DNA from: JALQTD01 sp036825655
Lineage (GTDB): Bacteria; Bacteroidota; Bacteroidia; Flavobacteriales_D; Sanyastnellaceae
DNA length: 18,708 nucleotides
NCBI GenBank assembly: GCA_036825655.1
Contig: DAISXU010000041.1
Span: 1 to 18,708 of the forward strand
Direction of reading: 5' to 3'
This document shows positions 14,385-18,708 of the stretch, in pieces. Under the pieces are notes generated by a model. The model made no database searches and was not told the DNA's origin. It worked only from the letters and a program-made list of their open reading frames with translations. How positions within the stretch are numbered: the first letter of the stretch is position 1; every line of letters begins with the position of its first letter. A program made the translations under genes and the position numbers.

Positions 14385-15769
14385 CATTTCCGGTTCAAAG
14401 GCTCTCCATTGGCATCAAAACACAGCCAAAAGTGTTTTTCTTTCATCTCTTCCGGGCACAGGAATGCCTGTTGAACGAGTGCGTCCGCTAGGCCACTTCG
14501 TGCTACAGATGAGGTCGTTTCAGACAACTGCTCCCATCCTGTATCTGGAGCGACTCCTCCTTCCATCCATCCTAACCCAGCCAACCGCCCTTCTTGCATG
14601 AATACGACGCCTGCTTCATCTTCGTTCCTCCCTTCCAAGATGCAAAAGGCCAGAGCCGGGAATCGCTGCTCCAACAGTTCTTCTAATCCATTGGCCAAGC
14701 GCGCATTGTGCTCAACCGCTCTCACCTCGCCCGCTCCTTCATGGGTGCCTAACCCAAAGTATCCGGGGTCTAAATTGGAGGTGGCCGCCAACTGGTAAAG
14801 CCAATCTCGTGCTTCCACAGCATTCGAGAAGTGGTGGATTCCGCCTTGTTTCGATCGCGACCTCCTTACCATCAAACGCTCGAAACCCTGGCGGTCCCGA
14901 TAGGGCACAATGACGTGCAACATGGGTTGGTGCTTCTGCGCTCGGTTGTGCATGGGCCAATGGGTGCGGATCAGGACATCTTCCAATAGCCGAGCGTAAA
15001 AGCTCGTTCCAGTGGGTTGCGCTACGATTTGGTGGACGTCCCGAAGGAGTGCCTGCCTGCGGGCGGAGCTGACGTTGCCGGTAAAATGCGATCGAATCCG
15101 CGTCCTCACTTGATGAGACATCCCGATGTAGAGCGGTTTGCCGGATGAATCGAGCATCTGGTAAACACCGGCTCCAAGCGGAAGTGCATCGAAATCCGAT
15201 GCAGGAACATGCTGAGGTAGCCAAGACTCGCGTGTTCCTTTTTTCAAAGAAGATTCGATGTGCTCGGGGCCATTGGGCAATTGCCACATCTTGTGGAACA
15301 AAGTAGTCGTTGCCCGTGCATCTCCCATGGCGCGGTGCCGGGCTTCGTTGCTGATGCCCAACCGCTCACAGAGGTTCCCTAAGCTGTAACTTCCCATGCC
15401 CGGAATCAGTTTGCGGGCCAAGCGAACGGTGCAAAGTTTGGGGCGGCTCCACGATCGTCCCATCGTTTCGAAGTGTCCTCGAATGAAAGAGAAGTCAAAC
15501 CCGACATTGTGTGCTACAAAAATGCAGTCGGAGAGGAGGTCTTCCAATTCGTCGGCAACGGCTTCAAAGGTGGGAGCATCCTTGATCAAATCTTCATCAA
15601 TCCCAGTGAGCTGGGTAATGTGGCTTGGAATGGGGAGGCCCGGGTCAATTAAAGATTCCCAAGTTTCTAGCACTTCCTGTCCGTCAGTAATGACGGCAGC
15701 AATCTCGGTAATCCCATGGCCTTTCCCATGAGCGCCAGTGGTTTCGATGTCTACGATGGCAAACTTCAC
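14384..15769 (-). CDS. DEDDh 3'-5' exonuclease fused to a GIY-YIG (UvrC/Cho-like) nuclease domain
   Basis: A 461-residue two-nuclease protein. Residues 1-165 are a DnaQ-like exonuclease with all five DEDDh residues: Asp7 and Glu9 in IVDIETTG, Asp92 in HNVGFDFSF, and His145/Asp150 in HRAMGDA. Residues about 195-280 are a GIY-YIG domain with GVY (201-203), LYIG (213-216), Arg residues around 222-226 (VRTRIRSHF) and presumed metal-binding Glu263 (LLEDVLIRTHWPMHNR), arranged as in the UvrC N-terminus and Cho. Residues 281-461 form a third region I cannot assign. Such fusions are known in several bacteria and are usually annotated as a polymerase III epsilon-like or exonuclease protein; a role in excision repair or DNA processing is inferred. 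The start is GTG at 15769; no in-frame ATG precedes it, and the exonuclease motif begins at residue 4, so nothing is missing. It is divergent from the cyclophilin operon. Confidence 0.9.
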   Translation of the reverse strand: MKFAIVDIETTGAHGKGHGITEIAAVITDGQEVLETWESLIDPGLPIPSHITQLTGIDEDLIKDAPTFEAVADELEDLLSDCIFVAHNVGFDFSFIRGHFETMGRSWSRPKLCTVRLARKLIPGMGSYSLGNLCERLGISNEARHRAMGDARATTTLFHKMWQLPNGPEHIESSLKKGTRESWLPQHVPASDFDALPLGAGVYQMLDSSGKPLYIGMSHQVRTRIRSHFTGNVSSARRQALLRDVHQIVAQPTGTSFYARLLEDVLIRTHWPMHNRAQKHQPMLHVIVPYRDRQGFERLMVRRSRSKQGGIHHFSNAVEARDWLYQLAATSNLDPGYFGLGTHEGAGEVRAVEHNARLANGLEELLEQRFPALAFCILEGRNEDEAGVVFMQEGRLAGLGWMEGGVAPDTGWEQLSETTSSVARSGLADALVQQAFLCPEEMKEKHFWLCFDANGEPLNRK

Positions 15770-15771
15770 CC

Positions 15772-15787
15772 TGCGAAGATGCGAAGG
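15772..15787. repeat. Tandem TGCGAAG direct repeat in the divergent gap
   Basis: TGCGAAGA and TGCGAAGG lie head to tail (seven of eight bases identical) immediately before the GTG start of the exonuclease gene, inside the 56-base gap to the cyclophilin gene. It may be a regulator site or chance; no consensus promoter was found in this gap. Confidence 0.3.
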
Positions 15788-15825
15788 ACCGGGCTGAATT
15801 GTGCAGAGCTTGCTAACTTCGAATC

Positions 15826-16605
15826 ATGAACAGGATGGTATTTGGGCTTTGCTGGATGGCTATACTCGGATGTGGTGTGCAAGAGATCGACGAGGCGCCC
15901 GCTTTACCAGCTGAGCACATTCCAACTGTTGCACCGGCTGTTTCCATCGAAGCAACGGAGCCAGCTGCAGTTCCGATTTTGACCAACGCAAACTGCGAAG
16001 ATGCCCTCACGGCTTATGGCGAGGCGAACATTGAACGTTTTGTCACTGTCACCACGCGGCTCGGGGACATCGAACTCGAGCTATTCGAGGACGTGCCCCT
16101 CCACCGTGCCAATTTCCTGTACAAGGTGAAGTCTGGGTATTTCAATTCGACGGAGTGGGTGCGTTTGGTTCCGGATTTCATCATCCAAGGTGGAAATTCG
16201 GAAGAGCCCCTGCCTCAGCAATTGCGGGCATTGCTTGGAAAGCATACGCTGCCAGCAGAATTCCAGGATCATCATGTTCACCACAGGGGAGCATTGGCCA
16301 TGTCGCGGAGCTATGAGAACAATCCTGAGAAACGGTCGGCATCGTACGACTTTTACGTGGTGGTTGGCCGCAAAATCTCGGAACGCGAATTGTACCAGCG
16401 CGAGCAGGAGGGCATGCGCTATACCGAAGACCAAAAGCGCATCTACCGCGATTCTGGAGGAACACCGCATTTGGATGGCGAGCATACCGTATTCGGAAAG
16501 GTCATTTCAGGCATGGAGGTCGTTGATGCCTTGTCGAAGCAACCCACGGACAATGTTAATTGGCCCTTGGAGCGTGTGGCCATCAGGATGGAGGCCAAGC
16601 CCTGA
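15826..16605 (+). CDS. Cyclophilin-type peptidyl-prolyl isomerase lipoprotein
   Basis: A 259-residue envelope protein that should catalyse cis-trans isomerisation of proline peptide bonds during folding of exported proteins. The N-terminus MNRMVFGLCWMAILGC gives a lipobox ILGC with Cys16 as the lipid-modified residue, followed by a Pro/Ala/Glu-rich tether to about residue 68. The cyclophilin domain spans about 72-257: TTRLGDIELELFEDVPLHRA, WVRLVPDFIIQGG with the key Arg113, Phe118 and Gln121, GALAMSRS (155-162), and LDGEHTVFGKVISGMEVVD. An insertion of about 33 residues (182-214, charged, likely helical) separates the last two strands. At the position of the usual Gln in the 'SQFF' strand it has Asp175 (SYDFYVV), and the Trp before LDG is His. 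Activity may therefore be altered. It heads a close-packed operon with the genes at 16626 and 17565. Confidence 0.88.
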   Translation: MNRMVFGLCWMAILGCGVQEIDEAPALPAEHIPTVAPAVSIEATEPAAVPILTNANCEDALTAYGEANIERFVTVTTRLGDIELELFEDVPLHRANFLYKVKSGYFNSTEWVRLVPDFIIQGGNSEEPLPQQLRALLGKHTLPAEFQDHHVHHRGALAMSRSYENNPEKRSASYDFYVVVGRKISERELYQREQEGMRYTEDQKRIYRDSGGTPHLDGEHTVFGKVISGMEVVDALSKQPTDNVNWPLERVAIRMEAKP

Positions 16606-16625
16606 TTCCTTCGTAAATTGGCAGC

Positions 16626-17555
16626 ATGAGCACACGTTGGTTGGTAACAGGTTGCATGGGATGGTTGGTGGCCCTGGGTCACATCGGGGACGCCTCTTGC
16701 CAAAATTGGGAGGACGGGGAAGGGTATGTGCCGGACCGTCGCGGAATCGAATTTGCTCTGAACATTGGCGTTTACCGAGGGAATCACACCAGTGCTTCGG
16801 CCGTGTTCATCGGCGATGGGTATTGGGATTTGGGGGATAACACAGCGCAACTGATGTCCATTGAACAACGCTTAGGCATTGATCAGCCCAATTCCATGGT
16901 TTGGAGTCAGGTGCTTAACAACATGGGGCTGATAGCCGACGAGTTTCGATACATCGAGTACCCCATCGGAATGACCTATTCTCCCGGCACCATGATGGGG
17001 CTGCAGACCTTGCTCTTCATGAATCCGGAAAGTGCATTTGTGCTTCATGTGGATGCCATGAACGGTTTAAAGTCTGTTGGGGGCTTCAACGTGGTGGCCA
17101 CCGATGTGGATTGGGGCATGGGCTCTGAGAACCGACGGACGTACGGTATTTTCAGTGAAGAGGATCGATTTCAATTGAGTTTGGGCTACCGGACGGCAGC
17201 CTATATCGTGGACGAAGCGAGTTGGGTGTTTGAGGCGGGAGGAACGATGTTGTCGACGCGTTTGGTGGAGAATTACGTCCGGGTGGAGAACCAGAACTAC
17301 CAATTGATTACCGGCCAAATCGGAAACCAGTTCATCGGGCCTACTTCGGCACTCGTCGGAACGGGATTTGGAGCCTACGGAGCGCTGGGGTTGGAAGTGA
17401 TGTTCGAAGAAGGAGGGAACATTGAATTGATGTTGCGGGTGAGCAAGGATGAGGTGGTGATGGGCAATTACACTGAACGGCTTTGGCATGGTGCCTTGTA
17501 TTTGGCGTGGGTCATTCCTCCGCAATTGGGCAACTTTGTTCGAGCGAAATTTTAA
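16626..17555 (+). CDS. Unrecognised exported protein, probable outer-membrane beta barrel
   Basis: A 309-residue protein I cannot place in a named family. It has a hydrophobic N-terminal signal (about residues 4-20, then GDASC-Q; a lipobox reading at Cys25 is weak). The mature part alternates short amphipathic strands with polar turns, for example RRTYGIFSEEDRFQLSLGYR, ASWVFEAGGTMLSTRLVENY and ERLWHGALYLAWVIPP, and the chain ends in a terminal Phe (FVRAKF). Both features are typical of outer-membrane beta barrels. A Gly-rich segment (GTGFGAYGALGLEVMF) precedes the last strands. It starts 20 bases after the cyclophilin gene and ends 9 bases before the C1 peptidase gene, so the three are very likely co-transcribed and act in the envelope. 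The barrel call is an inference from pattern; a soluble periplasmic beta protein is the alternative. Confidence 0.7.
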   Translation: MSTRWLVTGCMGWLVALGHIGDASCQNWEDGEGYVPDRRGIEFALNIGVYRGNHTSASAVFIGDGYWDLGDNTAQLMSIEQRLGIDQPNSMVWSQVLNNMGLIADEFRYIEYPIGMTYSPGTMMGLQTLLFMNPESAFVLHVDAMNGLKSVGGFNVVATDVDWGMGSENRRTYGIFSEEDRFQLSLGYRTAAYIVDEASWVFEAGGTMLSTRLVENYVRVENQNYQLITGQIGNQFIGPTSALVGTGFGAYGALGLEVMFEEGGNIELMLRVSKDEVVMGNYTERLWHGALYLAWVIPPQLGNFVRAKF

Positions 17556-17564
17556 AACAAAACG

Positions 17565-18708
17565 ATGAAGCATTTTTGGATGTCAACCTTAGGGCAAGTG
17601 GCCCTCTGTGCCGTGGCGATGGGTCAGGGTGACTTGCAGGGAATGCCACAGTGGATCGGCCCGGAGACAGGAATGGAAGTGTTGCATGACTGGACCGCAA
17701 CGGAGGTGTTGAGCCAAGGTGCAACAGGAACGTGCTGGAGTTACAGCACCACTTCATTTCTGGAATCAGAGGCGTTCCGGGTCACTGGCGAGTTGCATGA
17801 CTTTTCCGAAATGTCCAGCGTTCGGGTGAACTACCCGCATAAAGCGGCCATGTACCTTCGGTATCTCGGGAAGCACCAGTTTGGACCAGGTGCCCTGTCG
17901 CACGATGTCATGAATGCCATTGAAGCTTACGGTATGGTGCCGGCTGTTGTTTATGCTGGACAACCAGGTTCCAACGGCAGGCACGACCACGGGGAGTTGG
18001 ACGCGGTGCTGGAATCGATGATGGCGAGTGGATTGGATCAAGCGGGTTCGCTTTCACCGAAATTCATGGAATCGGTTGAGGCCGTATTGGACGTGTACCT
18101 TGGCGAATTGCCGACCGAGTTTGAATACGAAGGCAAAACGTACACGCCAGCTTCATTCCGGGATGCGATGGGCATTCGTCCAGGCGACTACGTGGAGTTG
18201 ACCTCGTTTTTACATCATCCCGTGCATTCGTCTTTCGTTTTGGAAGTGCCAGACAATTATTCGAACGGTGCCTACATCAACTTGACATTGGATGAATTGG
18301 TGGAATCAACCGTTCATGCACTTGAAGCGGGATATACCGTCGCGTGGGATGCCGATGTGAGCAACGCAGGCTTCAGCTTTCGGAAGGGATTGGCGTTGGC
18401 ATTGGAGGACGTCGCCGAGTGGGAGGGGTGGTCGTGGGAAGCAGATTTTCCTGAGGAAATGAGGGTGACCGAGACAATCCGTCAAGCGCAGTACAACAGC
18501 CTTTCCACCACGGATGACCATTTGATGCACCTCGTGGGATTGGCAGAGCGTGAGGTGGATGGCCAAATGCAGCGGTTCTTCATCTTGAAGAATTCATGGG
18601 GCACAGGCAACGACCTTGGGGGTAGGCAGTTTGTTTCTGAAGCTTATTTTCGGATGTATACCATGGGGGTGATGGTGCATTTGGACGGATTGCCTTCCAA
18701 AATCCGGA
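17565..18708 (+). CDS. Secreted papain-fold C1 peptidase (bleomycin hydrolase/PepC-like), 3' end cut by window
   Basis: The frame is open for 381 codons from the ATG at 17565 to the window edge. Residues 1-21 look like a signal peptide (hydrophobic LGQVALCAVAMG). The active site follows the C1B aminopeptidase C pattern: oxyanion Gln51 and catalytic Cys57 in SQGATGTCWSYS (50-61), catalytic His319 in DDHLMHLVG (317-325) and Asn343 in KNSWGT (342-347). The segments LSPKFMES and GLPSKIR also fit secreted C1 peptidases of Bacteroidota; the latter usually lies near the C-terminus, so only a short tail is probably missing. Cytoplasmic bleomycin hydrolases form hexamers that trim peptides; this exported form more likely degrades peptides in the periplasm or outside (inference). 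It starts 9 bases after the putative barrel gene. Confidence 0.9.
   Translation, partial: MKHFWMSTLGQVALCAVAMGQGDLQGMPQWIGPETGMEVLHDWTATEVLSQGATGTCWSYSTTSFLESEAFRVTGELHDFSEMSSVRVNYPHKAAMYLRYLGKHQFGPGALSHDVMNAIEAYGMVPAVVYAGQPGSNGRHDHGELDAVLESMMASGLDQAGSLSPKFMESVEAVLDVYLGELPTEFEYEGKTYTPASFRDAMGIRPGDYVELTSFLHHPVHSSFVLEVPDNYSNGAYINLTLDELVESTVHALEAGYTVAWDADVSNAGFSFRKGLALALEDVAEWEGWSWEADFPEEMRVTETIRQAQYNSLSTTDDHLMHLVGLAEREVDGQMQRFFILKNSWGTGNDLGGRQFVSEAYFRMYTMGVMVHLDGLPSKIR

Noticed and set aside
15809..15822. TAACTTCG as a promoter box for the cyclophilin operon
   Set aside because: It lacks a TTG at 19-21 bases upstream and lies too close to the ATG.

Overview
The window reads as a piece of a Bacteroidota chromosome, most likely a marine Flavobacteriales relative of the Cryomorphaceae/Schleiferiaceae type (lineage is inference). 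The evidence is a type IX secretion (T9SS) type B sorting domain (CHU_C), SprB-like repeats, a PorP/SprF-family partner, a flavobacterial ECF sigma factor, two promoters fitting the Bacteroidota TTTG/TAnnTTTG consensus, and weak or absent Shine-Dalgarno sites. It carries 13 protein genes, two of them cut by the window ends, plus one short candidate gene. I saw no rRNA, tRNA, CRISPR array, transposase or integrase. No gene-free stretch exceeds about 300 bases.

Left block, minus strand (1-5513), in transcription order: truC (tRNA pseudouridine synthase), a DUF3089 alpha/beta hydrolase 2 bases later, icmF (fused acyl-CoA mutase with its own G-protein chaperone) behind its own promoter, and the start of an EamA/DMT transporter coupled to icmF by a TGATG stop/start overlap.

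Middle block, plus strand (5644-10441), is a cell-surface cassette. It holds a 1051-residue secreted protein with about nine SprB-like repeats and a CHU_C domain, a PorP/SprF-family outer-membrane partner 6 bases downstream, and a small secreted protein that resembles the N-terminal module of the large one. A bidirectional hairpin terminator ends the block against convergent uvrA. The 130 bases between truC and the large gene (5514-5643) must hold both divergent starts, but I see no convincing consensus promoter there.

Repair and regulation block (10501-15769): uvrA on the minus strand, a divergent ECF sigma factor followed by a 56-codon candidate ORF, a second two-sided terminator, and a convergent DEDDh exonuclease/GIY-YIG nuclease fusion. 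UvrA and the UvrC-like fusion suggest a DNA-repair neighbourhood, but they are separate transcription units.

Right block, plus strand (15826-18708): a close-packed envelope operon of a cyclophilin-type lipoprotein, an unrecognised probable outer-membrane protein, and a secreted papain-fold (C1, bleomycin-hydrolase-like) peptidase cut just before its end.

Most genes belong to known families. The least ordinary items are the module shared by two proteins of the surface cassette, the mixed substrate-pocket residues and C8 tract of icmF, and the short ORF sitting where an anti-sigma gene often lies.
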